Below, piece after piece: positions 54,337 through 63,777 of a stretch of 64,000 bases of DNA. Position numbers and translations under genes: made by a program. The notes below the pieces were generated by a model that was given only the letters and a program-made list of their open reading frames with translations, made no database searches and was not told where the DNA came from. Every line of letters begins with the position of its first letter. Positions within the stretch are counted from its first letter, which is position 1. This stretch comes from Pseudogemmobacter lacusdianii (GTDB taxonomy: Bacteria; Pseudomonadota; Alphaproteobacteria; Rhodobacterales; Rhodobacteraceae): positions 226,596 through 290,595 of the forward strand of contig NZ_JAVDBT010000004.1 of assembly GCF_030848395.1 (NCBI RefSeq), in the 5' to 3' direction.

Positions 54337-55805
54337 GCAAGCTGCGCATCGCCATCGGCGGAATTCAGCATGAAACCAACAGCTTCGCGCCGGTTCTTAC
54401 GAGATATGCCGATTTTGACTCGACGGGCTCTTCACCGCCGATCCTGCGCGGAGAGGCGCTGCTTGCGCATGACGGAGCGGGGGCTCTAGGCGGCATATTG
54501 CGGGCATTGCGGCAGTCTGATGCGCAGATTCTGCCGCTGATCTGGGCCGAGGCGCAGCCGGGCGGCATCATCGAGCGTACCGCCTTCGACGCTTTGACGG
54601 AGGGGCTGTTTGAGGCTTTGGATCAGGCGGGGCCTTTGGATGCAGTGGTGTTGGATCTGCATGGCGCGATGGTGGCGCAAGGCACGCAGGATGCCGAGGG
54701 GTGGCTTTTAACTGAGCTGCGCCAAAGGCTTGGACCGGATTGCTTCATCGCTGCAGCTTTGGATTTTCACGGCAATCTCTCGACCCAGATGGTGGCACAG
54801 AGCGATTTCCTGCTCTCTTACCGGACCTATCCGCATGTCGATATGGCCGAGACCGGCGCGCGGGTGGTTGAGGCGGCCTTGGGCTGGTTGGCGCGCGGTC
54901 AGCGCCCCGCTAAGGCCTTTGCGCAAGGCGATTTTCTGATCCCAATCCATGCCCAATCTACCCTGATTGCGCCTATGACGAGGCTTGCAGCGTTGCAAAG
55001 ACGCGCAGAGCGGGATGGCGCGGTATCCAGCTTTTTGCCGGGGTTCCCGCCGGCAGATGTCGCAGATTGTGGCCCCTCGATCTTGGCTTATGCGCAGGAT
55101 CAGGCCACCGCGGATGCGGCGCTTTCGGTTTTGCGGCAGGGGCTGCATGAGGCTGAGGCTGATTTTGCGGCAATCGGCTTGCTCGATGGCCCTGCGGCCG
55201 TGGCGCAGGCCTTGCGTCCGGGGGCTGTGTCTCCGGCTATCCTCGTGGATACACAGGATAATCCGGGTGCCGGGGCCAGCTCTGACACCACGGGGATGCT
55301 GCGCGCTTTGTTGGCGGTTAACGCGCCCGATGCGGTGGTCGCAGTGCTTCACGATCCGCAAGCCGCCGCCTTAGCGCATGAAAAAGGCGTCGCTGCACAT
55401 TTCGATCTGGCTTTTGGCGGAAGCGGCGATCAACCTTGGCGGGGAGAGGTGACGGTTGAGGCTTTGGGCGATGGCAGCTTTGCCGGAACCGGGGGCTATT
55501 ACAACGGCAACCCCTTGAATTTTGGCCCAATGGCGCTTTTGCGGCTGAGGGGCAGCGGGGTGCAGGTGATTGTCGGTTCGGTCCGCGCGCAGGCGGGAAC
55601 GCGCGCGATTTTCCATCATCTCGGTCTTGATCCCGCCAAGATTGCGGTGATTGGCTTGAAAAGCTCAGTGCATTTCATGGCGGACTTTGCTGAAGTGGCG
55701 GGCGAAGTGATCTATGCTGCTTTCCCCGGCCTGAACCGCGCTGATCCTTCTGAATTTCCGTATCAAAACCTAAGGCCGGGGCTGCGGCTTAAGCCGCAGG
55801 CCTAG
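54333..55805 (+). CDS. M81 family metallopeptidase (MlrC/microcystinase-like)
   Basis: A 490-residue zinc-type hydrolase. The N-terminal domain has IAIGGIQHETNSFAP, LDLHGAMVAQG, ALDFHGNLSTQM and YRTYPHVDMAETG, which hold the family's conserved Glu, Asp and His ligands. The C-terminal half has DTQDNPGAGASSDTTGML and GLKSSVHFMADF. MlrC itself finishes breakdown of microcystin peptides, but most M81 proteins act on unknown small peptides or amides. No signal peptide, so cytosolic. The 4-base overlap with the DapF-like gene implies linked function. Its stop overlaps the convergent dnaE2 stop. Confidence 0.9.
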   Translation: MSKLRIAIGGIQHETNSFAPVLTRYADFDSTGSSPPILRGEALLAHDGAGALGGILRALRQSDAQILPLIWAEAQPGGIIERTAFDALTEGLFEALDQAGPLDAVVLDLHGAMVAQGTQDAEGWLLTELRQRLGPDCFIAAALDFHGNLSTQMVAQSDFLLSYRTYPHVDMAETGARVVEAALGWLARGQRPAKAFAQGDFLIPIHAQSTLIAPMTRLAALQRRAERDGAVSSFLPGFPPADVADCGPSILAYAQDQATADAALSVLRQGLHEAEADFAAIGLLDGPAAVAQALRPGAVSPAILVDTQDNPGAGASSDTTGMLRALLAVNAPDAVVAVLHDPQAAALAHEKGVAAHFDLAFGGSGDQPWRGEVTVEALGDGSFAGTGGYYNGNPLNFGPMALLRLRGSGVQVIVGSVRAQAGTRAIFHHLGLDPAKIAVIGLKSSVHFMADFAEVAGEVIYAAFPGLNRADPSEFPYQNLRPGLRLKPQA

Positions 55806-58800
55806 TGGAAATCGCGCGAGTTCGGGATCACGCGCGCGTTTCGCGGATGGCTGCGCGAGGGCGAGGGCAGCGGGTTGCGCACATGGTCCGCGCGGGCAAG
55901 CGGGGTCGCAAAGCTGCGGTCGGCCAGCCGCAACAAAGCATCGCTGCGGTCGCGCAGATCCTCGGCCACCACATGGGTCACGCCTGAGCGCGGATCGCGC
56001 TGCATTCGGCCGGTTACTTGCATCAGCCGCGCGGTCATCACCACCTTGCGAAACTGCTCCATCACCTTGGGCCAGAGCACCAGATTGGCGACGCCGGTCT
56101 CATCCTCGATCGTGATGAAACAGACGCCTTTGGCGCTGCCGGGACGCTGACGAATGAGCACAAGCCCCGCCAGCCGAAGGTGCTTGCCATTGGGCAGGAT
56201 CTCTAATTCTGACGCCGTTACAAAGCCTTGCCGCTTCATGCTCATGCGCAAAAAGGCCATCGGATGGGCCTTCAGAGACAGGCGCAGGGTTTGGTAATCG
56301 GCAACCACCGATTCCGCCAAAGGCATCTGTGGCAAGCGGACGGCAGGCTCGACACCCTCATCCTTTCCTGCTTGGAACAGCGGCAAATCAGGCGCGTCGC
56401 GCAACGCCCTTGCGTCCCAAAGGGCGGCCCGTCGCGTCAGTCCGGCGGAGCCAAAAGCATCCGCCGCCGCCAGGGCTCGGATGCTGCTTGCGCCAAGCCC
56501 GCTCCGACGGGCAAGATCGTCCAAGCTTTCATAGGGCGCATCGCGCGCCGCCATCAGCCGGGCCGCAGCCTCAGCCGCCAGACCGTCCAGCTGCCGCAGG
56601 CCCAAGCGCAGGGCAAAGCCCGTGCCCTTCGGCTCTAACGTATTGTCCCAATTGCTGAAATTCACATCCACAGGCCGCACCTCAACCCCGTGGGTCACCG
56701 CATCGCGGACGATTTGGGCAGGAGCATAAAACCCCATCGGCTGCGCGTTCAGCAAGGCGCAGGCAAAGGCCGCCGGGTGGTGGCATTTGAGGTAGGAGGA
56801 GACATAGACCAGCCGCGCAAAGCTGGCGGCATGGCTTTCGGGGAAGCCATATTCGCCAAAGCCTTTGATCTGGTCAAAGCAGCGCCGGGCAAAGGCCTCA
56901 TCATAGCCGCGTTTGACCATGCGCCCGACCATGCGGCTTTGCAAAAGCTCGATGGTGCCGCGCGAGCGGAAGGTGGCCATGGCTTTGCGTAACTCATTGG
57001 CTTCTTTCGAGGAAAATTCCGCCGCCTCCATCGCAATCTGCATGGCTTGCTCTTGGAAGATCGGCACGCCAAGGGTGCGGCCAAGGATTTTGACCAGCTC
57101 ATCTTGCGGGTGTTCGCGGCCCGGCGCGGGGTAGATCACCGGTTCTTCGCGGTTGCGGCGGCGCAGATAGGGGTGGACCATATCGCCTTGGATCGGGCCG
57201 GGGCGGACGATGGCGACCTCGATCACCAGATCGTAGAATTCGCGCGGTTGCAGGCGCGGCAGCATGTTCATCTGCGCCCGGCTTTCGACCTGAAAGACGC
57301 CAAGGCTGTCGCCCTTGCAAAGCATCTCATAGGTCGCCTTATCCTCTCGCGGCAGCGTGGTCAGATCATAGTCAATGCCGTAGTGATTTCGCAGCAAATC
57401 AAAGCACTTGCGGATGCAGGTCAGCATGCCAAGCGCCAGAATATCGACCTTCAAAATGCCCAAAGCGTCGATGTCATCCTTGTCCCATTCGATGAAACTG
57501 CGCTCTGGCATGGCGCCATTGCCAATCGGCACCGTCTCATGCAGCGGGCCTTCGGTCAGGATGAAACCGCCGACATGCTGGCTGAGGTGGCGCGGCATGC
57601 CGATCATCTGTTCGGCGAGTTTAAGGGCGCGCGAAAGCAGGGGATCGCTGAGATCCACCCCGGCTTCGCGGCTGTTCGCCTCTCCCATGCTCGAGCCCCA
57701 AGAGCCCCAGACGGTTTTGGCCAAGGCGGCGGTCACATCCTCGGAAAGACCCATGGCTTTTCCCACCTCACGGATGGCCGAGCGGGGGCGGTAATGGATC
57801 ACCGTGCCGCAAAGGCCAGCCCGGTGGCGGCCGTAGCGGGCATAGATATGCTGGATCACCTCTTCCCGGCGCTCATGTTCGAAATCTACATCGATATCGG
57901 GGGGCTCATCGCGGTCTACGCTGATAAAACGTTCGAAAAGGACTTGTTGGTGTGAAGGGTCAACCGAGGTGATGCCCAGCACAAAGCAGACCGCCGAGTT
58001 GGCGGCCGAGCCGCGCCCTTGGCACAAAATGCCCTGCGCTTGCGCCCAAGCGACGATGTCATGCACGGTCAGAAAATATTGCGGGATCTTCTTCAGCGCG
58101 ATGATCGCCAGCTCTTTTTCCAAAAGCGCGTGCACCTTTTGCGGCACGCCTTCGGGATATCTGCGGGCCGCACCTTCCCAAGTCAGGTGCTCTAGCTGGC
58201 TTTGCGGCGTCTCACCTTCGGGCACGCTTTCCATCGGGTAGTGATAGGCGAGCTCATCGAGCGAGAAGTTGCAGGCATCGGCAACCTGCCGCGTGGCGCG
58301 GATCGCATGCGGCCAATCGGCGAAGAGCCGGATCATCTCCTCGGCGGATTTCAGATGCCGCTCGGCATTGGCATCTAAAAGCCGCCCGGCGGTTTGGATG
58401 GTGGTGCCGGTGCAGATGCAGGTCATCACATCTTGCAGCGGGCGGCGCTCGGCGCTGTGGTAATGCACGTCATTGGTGGCGAGGATCGAAAGCCCATGCG
58501 CCCGCGCCAGCCGGTCAAGCCGGGTGATCCGCGCCCGATCATCGCCGCGATAAAGATAGCTCGCCGCGATATGGCGCAAAGAGGGCAGGCGGCGGCAGAG
58601 CCTTGGAAGGTTTCGTGCAAGCCTCTGCCCGGGGATCAGGATCAACTGCACCCCTTCCGCATGGGCGGCGAGGTCATCAAGGCTCAGATCGCAAGCGCCT
58701 TTGGCCTGCCAAGCGCCGCTGGCATCTTGCCTTTTGCCCTTGGTCAAAAGCGCGCAAAGCCGCGCATAAGCGGCGCGGTCGCGGGGGTAGGCGAGAAAGC

Positions 58801-59086
58801 TCTCGCCGCTCAGAAGCTGCAAGCGGCAGCCGATCAGGGGGCGCAAAGCGGCCTCTGTCGCGGCGCTATGGATGCGCACCACACCGGCCATGCTGTTCAG
58901 ATCCGCCACGGCCAGCGTATCATGGCCCAAAGCATGGGCGGTAAGCGCAAGTTCTTGCGCGGTCGACGCGCCGCGCAGGAAGGAAAAGGCTGTGGTGACA
59001 GCCAGTTCCACATAAGAGCTGCGCGGATTGGGCGCGAAATCTCCGGTCAGGATCGTGCGGGGTTTGGGCCTATCTTGATCGGGCAT
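55802..59086 (-). CDS. dnaE2: Error-prone DNA polymerase DnaE2
   Basis: A 1094-residue C-family polymerase for damage-induced mutagenesis. It has an N-terminal PHP domain (YVELAVTTAFSFLRGASTAQ, TLAVADLNSMAGVVR), the catalytic aspartates in PPDIDVDFEHERRE, a third acidic site further on, QGDMVHPYLRRR, a helix-hairpin-helix region, and an OB domain near the C-terminus (LAGLVLIRQRPGSAKGV). Length and the missing C-terminal tail separate it from replicative DnaE1. Its start overlaps the imuB stop (TGATG). Confidence 0.96.
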   Translation of the reverse strand: MPDQDRPKPRTILTGDFAPNPRSSYVELAVTTAFSFLRGASTAQELALTAHALGHDTLAVADLNSMAGVVRIHSAATEAALRPLIGCRLQLLSGESFLAYPRDRAAYARLCALLTKGKRQDASGAWQAKGACDLSLDDLAAHAEGVQLILIPGQRLARNLPRLCRRLPSLRHIAASYLYRGDDRARITRLDRLARAHGLSILATNDVHYHSAERRPLQDVMTCICTGTTIQTAGRLLDANAERHLKSAEEMIRLFADWPHAIRATRQVADACNFSLDELAYHYPMESVPEGETPQSQLEHLTWEGAARRYPEGVPQKVHALLEKELAIIALKKIPQYFLTVHDIVAWAQAQGILCQGRGSAANSAVCFVLGITSVDPSHQQVLFERFISVDRDEPPDIDVDFEHERREEVIQHIYARYGRHRAGLCGTVIHYRPRSAIREVGKAMGLSEDVTAALAKTVWGSWGSSMGEANSREAGVDLSDPLLSRALKLAEQMIGMPRHLSQHVGGFILTEGPLHETVPIGNGAMPERSFIEWDKDDIDALGILKVDILALGMLTCIRKCFDLLRNHYGIDYDLTTLPREDKATYEMLCKGDSLGVFQVESRAQMNMLPRLQPREFYDLVIEVAIVRPGPIQGDMVHPYLRRRNREEPVIYPAPGREHPQDELVKILGRTLGVPIFQEQAMQIAMEAAEFSSKEANELRKAMATFRSRGTIELLQSRMVGRMVKRGYDEAFARRCFDQIKGFGEYGFPESHAASFARLVYVSSYLKCHHPAAFACALLNAQPMGFYAPAQIVRDAVTHGVEVRPVDVNFSNWDNTLEPKGTGFALRLGLRQLDGLAAEAAARLMAARDAPYESLDDLARRSGLGASSIRALAAADAFGSAGLTRRAALWDARALRDAPDLPLFQAGKDEGVEPAVRLPQMPLAESVVADYQTLRLSLKAHPMAFLRMSMKRQGFVTASELEILPNGKHLRLAGLVLIRQRPGSAKGVCFITIEDETGVANLVLWPKVMEQFRKVVMTARLMQVTGRMQRDPRSGVTHVVAEDLRDRSDALLRLADRSFATPLARADHVRNPLPSPSRSHPRNARVIPNSRDFH

Positions 59087-60666
59087 CAGGCGAAAACCCC
59101 ATGCAGGAACCAGCGCGGATCGGCACCGCGCCCGTCATCATGAAGCCCCTCGCGGTAGATCCAGAAACGGTGCCCGGCGGCGTCTTCGACCTTGTAATAG
59201 TCGCGCAGACGGGTACCGGGGCGATCGTGCCACCATTCGGGCGCGATGCGCTCGGGGCCTTGGTAGCGCGCGATCCGGTAGGTGCGGCGGCGCCATTGGA
59301 ACTGCGCGGGCGGGCCCTCGGGCACGGCATAAAGCACCACCACTTCCTCGGCAGGGGTCAGGAGCCGCTGCGGGCGTTCGGTGGCGGGAAGCGGCTGCGG
59401 CGCGACGGGCGCAAGGGCCGGGCGTGAGGCCTCGGCCCGCTCGGGGATATGGCTTTGCGCAGGCTCAAGCCGGGTCAGCGCCTTGCTGCCAAAGCGCGCG
59501 GCGAGCCGGTCGACGAGATGCGCAAGTTCCAGCGTGGTCTCAGTCTCGCCCGCCAGATCGGGCTGGCGGATGGTCATGGCTTCGGTCAGCGGCGCTTCCA
59601 GCGAGATGAGGTCAAACCCATAGCCCGGTTTGATTTTCTCCAGCCGGTCACGGAAGAGAAAGGCCAGATGCCGCGCCTCACGGCTGGCCGAGGCGCAAGC
59701 GGCTTCGATCCGGCTGGTCTCGCCATCGGTGCGGTAAACGGTCAGGCTGAGCCGCCGCGCGCCGCGCCCGGCGCGGGCCAGTTGGTCGCAGAGATCTTGG
59801 CAGAGCTCGGGCAAGTGGTTGGTCGGGTCAAAGATCGGCTCGGGCAGGCGGGCATCGGCGCGAAAGAGCGGCGGGGCTTCGGGCGGGCAGACCGGCTCGG
59901 GCAGGTGGCCGGTCAATTGATCAAGCCGGATCAAAGGGTTGCGCGCGGGGTCGTGGCGCGGGAAACGCCGGGCCAGCGAAAGGCGCGGCAGATCGGCAAT
60001 GGCTTTGATCTGCCGCAGGCCGAGCCGGTTCAAGAGGAGAACCGTCTCGGCCTCAAGCCGCAAAGCCGCCGGTGGCAGTTGCATCAGCATGGGCGAGTTG
60101 GCCCAATCCACCCCCCGCAAAAGGCTGCGCGGCGGGGCGTAGCGGGCAAGCGCCCAAGCCGCCCCCCAAGTGGAAGCAAGGGCAAGGCGGGCGGTGAAGC
60201 CAAGCGCCGACAAAGCGCCCTCCATCTCGGCCAGCATGGCGGGCTCGCCGCCGAAAAGATGGTCCGAGCCGGTGGTGTCAAGCACCAGCCCGTGGCTTTC
60301 GGCGGGACTGTCTTCCGGCGCATCGGCGGCGGTCCAAGGGCACCAGCGCCGTGCCCAAAGCGCGAGTTGGCGCAAGGCGGCGCGGTCGCCCGCGCGGTCG
60401 GCGTGATCGACCCGTAGCCCCGGCACCAGCGCGCGCATATCGGTGAGCCGCGCGCCCAAGGTCACGCCCGCCAGCCGCGCGGCGCGGTTCATCGCATGGA
60501 TCACCGGACCCTGCGGTCCTTCATCCACCAAGGCCATGGCGAGCTCAGCCGAAGCCGCGTCGCCGCGTTGCAGCGCCTGTCTCTGCCAGCGTTCCATCGC
60601 GAATTGCGGCAACCAGATCGAGGTGATCCGGCGCGCGGCCTTCGTCACTTTCCCCGGTGCGTTCAT
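59086..60666 (-). CDS. imuB: Y-family polymerase-like protein ImuB
   Basis: A 526-residue inactive Y-family polymerase relative that links DnaE2 to the beta clamp. It begins RRITSIWLPQFAMERWQR and has the usual GLVLDTTGSDHLFGGE, RLALASTWGAAWALAR and a C-terminal RPQRLLTPAEEVVVL plus RDYYKVEDAAGHRFWIYREG. ATG 60666 is chosen for the strong GGGAGG 6 bases before it, which gives a 122-base overlap with imuA. A longer frame starts at 60765 but lacks this site. Confidence 0.94.
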   Translation of the reverse strand: MNAPGKVTKAARRITSIWLPQFAMERWQRQALQRGDAASAELAMALVDEGPQGPVIHAMNRAARLAGVTLGARLTDMRALVPGLRVDHADRAGDRAALRQLALWARRWCPWTAADAPEDSPAESHGLVLDTTGSDHLFGGEPAMLAEMEGALSALGFTARLALASTWGAAWALARYAPPRSLLRGVDWANSPMLMQLPPAALRLEAETVLLLNRLGLRQIKAIADLPRLSLARRFPRHDPARNPLIRLDQLTGHLPEPVCPPEAPPLFRADARLPEPIFDPTNHLPELCQDLCDQLARAGRGARRLSLTVYRTDGETSRIEAACASASREARHLAFLFRDRLEKIKPGYGFDLISLEAPLTEAMTIRQPDLAGETETTLELAHLVDRLAARFGSKALTRLEPAQSHIPERAEASRPALAPVAPQPLPATERPQRLLTPAEEVVVLYAVPEGPPAQFQWRRRTYRIARYQGPERIAPEWWHDRPGTRLRDYYKVEDAAGHRFWIYREGLHDDGRGADPRWFLHGVFA

Positions 60667-61336
60667 GCCGGGCCTCCCATTCCCCGGGACGCGCATCGCG
60701 CGAGCGGAAAAGCTCGAGCTTCCAGCGCGCGGTGCCGGGGGCGCGGGGGTCGTCGGGATTGGCATCCGAGGGCAAGGGCGCGATGCGCCAACGCTCGCGC
60801 GCGGCGCTGAGACCGGGTTCGGCGCTCTGCCGGATCAGCCAGCAGGGCACGCCCGAGGCCTCGGCCCGCAGCGCGAGCCGCTTCAAAGCGGTGAAGCTGA
60901 GCGCTGAAGGATTGCCGCGCAACTCGGCCACCACTCCGGCCAAGACATTGCAATTCAAGCCTTCTTCCGCCGCGATCAGAATATCGGCTGGGCGTGAGAG
61001 CTGCATCAACAGCAAAGGCCGCGGGCCAAGGCCGGGCAGATAGGGCCGCCCCGCCTCGCGCCAGACCATACGCTCTTGCAGCCAGAGGATCGGGGTGAGG
61101 GGCTTTGGGGTTCTGTCGGATGCGGCGGGCTTGTGAGAGCCCGCAGCCGCGCGGCCCTTGATCTGCGCGCGCTCTTGGAAGGCCTGCTCCAACCGTGCCA
61201 TCACAAAGCCCAAAGCCGCCGCCTCGCCGCCGGGGGCCGCAAAGACCTCGGACAGCGTCGCGCTTGCCTTGACCTTCGCTCCCAAAGGGGGCGCGGCAAG
61301 GGCGGGCGGAAAAGGGTTGGGGTCTGGCCGCGGCAT
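60545..61336 (-). CDS. imuA: ImuA, RecA/SulA-like mutagenesis protein
   Basis: A 263-residue protein of the alphaproteobacterial ImuA group, related to RecA and SulA. Recognisable parts are TPILWLQERMVWREAGRPYL, LLLMQLSRPADILIAAEEGL, and ALKRLALRAEASGVPCWLIR. It partners ImuB and DnaE2. ATG 61336 is used; GTG 61348 is in frame but would lie only 8 bases from the SOS box. It is the first gene of the cassette and overlaps imuB deeply, which implies translational coupling. Confidence 0.9.
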   Translation of the reverse strand: MPRPDPNPFPPALAAPPLGAKVKASATLSEVFAAPGGEAAALGFVMARLEQAFQERAQIKGRAAAGSHKPAASDRTPKPLTPILWLQERMVWREAGRPYLPGLGPRPLLLMQLSRPADILIAAEEGLNCNVLAGVVAELRGNPSALSFTALKRLALRAEASGVPCWLIRQSAEPGLSAARERWRIAPLPSDANPDDPRAPGTARWKLELFRSRDARPGEWEARHERTGESDEGRAPDHLDLVAAIRDGTLAETGAATRRRGFG

Positions 61337-61356
61337 GCACGGAATCACTGCCTAAT

Positions 61357-61371
61357 GTTCCTGATTTGTTC
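61357..61371 (-). promoter_or_regulatory. LexA SOS box GTTC-N7-GTTC
   Basis: GTTC-CTGATTT-GTTC on the plus strand (GAAC-N7-GAAC towards imuA) matches the known alphaproteobacterial LexA operator. It lies 20 bases upstream of the imuA start, so the whole cassette should be damage-induced. Confidence 0.93.
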
Positions 61372-61549
61372 TTTTACCGCTGCGCGCTTGCGCAAGCAAG
61401 AAATCTCCTGTGGATAAAGGCAAAACGCAGGTTTTTAACAAGGAAAAACCGCAGGCCCAAAGAGGGCACTGCGGTTGAACTTGGTCTAAGTGGCGGGCAG
61501 GGTAGAGAAATTTGGGGCGGAAGGATCAACCCGCCGCCCCATGGATCGC

Positions 61550-62671
61550 TTAGCTGCGCACAGCGTCATTCACTGCGGCTTCGGCCGCAGCGGCGGTCTC
61601 CGAGATCTTATCGGCGGCTTTCGAACCGGCTTTTTCAACCGCATCGGCGGCTTTATCGGCGGTGGCGCGGGCCTTGCGCGCACCGGTTTTAGCGGTCGAG
61701 CGGGCTGCCGCTTTCACTTTGCTTTTGGCAGTGCCTGCGGCCTCAGTGGCGGTGCGGGCGGCCTTACCTGCGGTGCGGCTGGCCTTCTCGGTCACATCCT
61801 CAGCCAAATCTTCGGCCTTGCGGGTGCCGCGACGCACGGCTTTGCCGGCGCTGCGCACAGCCTCATCAGCTGTGTGTTTGACATCCTCGGCCATGTCTTC
61901 GAACGACTGCCCTTGGTTCAGGCGCGAGACGAATTGCGTCGCCGCTGCCACCAAAGCCACCGGGGCCAAGAGCTTGAAGATGCCACGCCCGCGCAGGGCC
62001 AAGGCGACAAGGCCTGCACCGGCGGCGATCCCCACCACCGAGGCGGCGACAGGATGCTCTTGGGCCATGCGGCGGCCCTCATCCAAGCCACGGCTGGCAT
62101 AGCGTCCGCCGCGATCGACGGCATCCCAAGCCTTCCGGCGCGCTTCCAGAGCCAGCTCTGCGGCCTCATCGCTGAGATTGCCCAAACCGTTGCGCATGGC
62201 GGAAGCTACACCTTCGGCCTGCTCGGCCGCGACGGCGGCTTTGGCTTCGGCAGTGGCAAGACCGCGCTCGTAAAGGTCCAAGAGTTTTTCGCGGGCGAGA
62301 TCTTTGGCTTCGCGGGCAGCTTCCAGCCAGTCGTTGCCCTTTTCCTCAAGCCGATCAACGACATCGGCTGCACCGCGCACGGGGCCGCCTTCATCCTCCC
62401 AGCGTGCCAAAGTCTCACTCAGTGGCCCGCGACGCTTGGCGGCCAGCTCCGAGACGGTGGGGCGCAGCATCATATAGGCAAGCCCAGCACCGGCGATGGT
62501 CGCGCCGGCCAGCGCCACCGGCACCGGATGGGACTTGGCCACGCCCATCGCGCGCATGCTCGCTTTGCCCAGACCGATGGTTGCAGCGAGATCAGCAATG
62601 CTTTGGCTTAGCTGCGAATCTTGGGCATGGATGGCGGATTTCAGACGGCGGGTTTCCGAAGAGAACAGCAT
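61550..62671 (-). CDS. Membrane-associated Ala/Lys-rich protein of unknown function
   Basis: A 373-residue protein with no firm family. It has two hydrophobic glycine-rich segments (HPVPVALAGATIAGAGLAYM near residue 50 and HPVAASVVGIAAGAGLVALA near 210, both starting with HPV), a third hydrophobic stretch (IFKLLAPVALVAAATQFV), and long alanine-rich charged helices between. The last 110 residues are low-complexity Ala/Lys/Thr, like the tails of histone H1-like or PHA-granule phasin-type proteins. The paired HPV...AGAG segments recall DUF883/ElaB-type proteins. Probably membrane-anchored, possibly stress-related. Confidence 0.7.
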   Translation of the reverse strand: MLFSSETRRLKSAIHAQDSQLSQSIADLAATIGLGKASMRAMGVAKSHPVPVALAGATIAGAGLAYMMLRPTVSELAAKRRGPLSETLARWEDEGGPVRGAADVVDRLEEKGNDWLEAAREAKDLAREKLLDLYERGLATAEAKAAVAAEQAEGVASAMRNGLGNLSDEAAELALEARRKAWDAVDRGGRYASRGLDEGRRMAQEHPVAASVVGIAAGAGLVALALRGRGIFKLLAPVALVAAATQFVSRLNQGQSFEDMAEDVKHTADEAVRSAGKAVRRGTRKAEDLAEDVTEKASRTAGKAARTATEAAGTAKSKVKAAARSTAKTGARKARATADKAADAVEKAGSKAADKISETAAAAEAAVNDAVRS

Positions 62672-62742
62672 CGCAAAACTCCTTCAAGGTGTCGGGCAGG
62701 GCCGACAGACGATGTTACAAATCACAGGTGGACGACGCGGTC

Positions 62743-63081
62743 TCAGCGCCGTGAGGAGAAGGCGCGGCCCAAAGCCTGCTTTCCCCAAAGGATAAAGCCC
62801 AAGGCCAGCAGCAAAGCGCCCCCCGCCGTCAGGCCCAAGGCCGCATGCAGCGACCAATGATAGGCAACCAAAGTGGCAACCATGGCGACGATGCCCAGCA
62901 CCAGCGCGGCAAGGGCGAAGAGGGCGCCGACCAAAACCAAGGCAAGGCCCTTACCGGCATGGCCGCCGCGCTCTTTGGTCTCAACTTGCAGCAAGGCCAG
63001 CCGCAGCCGGAAAGATTGCCGCGCGGAAAGGGCAATCCGCGCGACCTGCCAAAAAGGGTTCATCCCATTGTTCGTTGACAT
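62743..63081 (-). CDS. Putative holin-X / DUF1469-type membrane protein
   Basis: A 112-residue inner-membrane protein with two transmembrane helices (GLALVLVGALFALAALVLGI and LGLTAGGALLLALGFILWG) after a basic N-terminal amphipathic region (SFRLRLALLQVETKERGGH). This layout is that of the phage-holin-like DUF1469 (holin-X) family, which in chromosomes is usually not phage-derived. It lies between the Ala/Lys-rich protein and a PLDc_N protein on the same strand, an arrangement consistent with an envelope-stress operon. Confidence 0.75.
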   Translation of the reverse strand: MSTNNGMNPFWQVARIALSARQSFRLRLALLQVETKERGGHAGKGLALVLVGALFALAALVLGIVAMVATLVAYHWSLHAALGLTAGGALLLALGFILWGKQALGRAFSSRR

Positions 63082-63102
63082 CAGGCGCCGCCCCTTCTTG
63101 GA

Positions 63103-63312
63103 TCAGATCGAATGGCGTGCGCTGCGCGGGCCCGCGACGAGCCAGATGACAAAGCCCACAATTGGCAACAGAACCACCAAAAGCACCCAGATCACTTTGG
63201 CGCGGGTCGTAGAGTCAGAATTGACGATTGAAATAATGGCCCAGATGTCCAAGGCCAGAACGATCATTCCCCAAAAGCCGTTCAGGCTGAACATCGAGAA
63301 TTCTTTCAGCAT
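63103..63312 (-). CDS. PLDc_N domain small membrane protein
   Basis: A 69-residue protein with two transmembrane segments. The DIWAIISIVNSDSTTRAKVI part and WVLLVVLLPIVGFVIWLVAG match the PLDc_N (phospholipase D-nuclease N-terminal) domain found alone in many small envelope proteins. GPRSARHSI ends it. 21 bases separate it from the next gene, so co-transcription is likely. No catalytic phospholipase motif exists in this short form. Confidence 0.85.
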   Translation of the reverse strand: MLKEFSMFSLNGFWGMIVLALDIWAIISIVNSDSTTRAKVIWVLLVVLLPIVGFVIWLVAGPRSARHSI

Positions 63313-63777
63313 TGTCTTTCACTCCTGCAACGGCACGATGACTAAAGGATTGCCTTGGCCGATGCGGGGCTAACGCAAGCAATTTCGAATGGTTCCCTAG
63401 AGCGAGCTTTGAAATCAGCACGCGTGCGGAAAGACTGGATGGGTGTGAAGAGGTCGGGGTATGAGGCTTGAGAGAATAAGCGCAAGCGGGGGCGGATGCG
63501 GCTTGGCTAGAGGCTAATGCTTAAAATCAGATGAAGAGGCTGAAGGCTGAGCGGGCAGTGCGCAAACCGATGTAGGCGGCCAGGGCTCCCTTGCTTGATC
63601 GCAGGCCGGACGCTGTTGCGCCCGGCCGCTTCTGAGCCGTCTAGATCCTCATCAGGCGACCCAAGCGACACCGATTGAGATCCTAGCAGACGGCTCAAAA
63701 TCGTGGGCTCGGGCCGGATGTGACCGTTTGAGCCACTTAGCCCGCATGGACTGCACCCGAAGCCAGGTGCTGCGCGC
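63313..63777. other. Gene-free region near the window end
   Basis: About 465 bases with no supportable gene. A minus-strand frame at 63507-63899 crosses into the CsbD gene in another frame and has no family match. The region should include the promoter of the small envelope genes. A degraded element cannot be ruled out. Confidence 0.45.

Noticed and set aside
54333..55805. M81 protein as a true microcystin-degradation gene
   Set aside because: No mlrA, mlrB or mlrD-like genes are present; M81 is a broad family, so microcystin is only a family name here.
62743..63081. Holin-like protein as a sign of prophage
   Set aside because: No phage structural, lysis or integrase genes are nearby, and this holin-X type is common in chromosomes.
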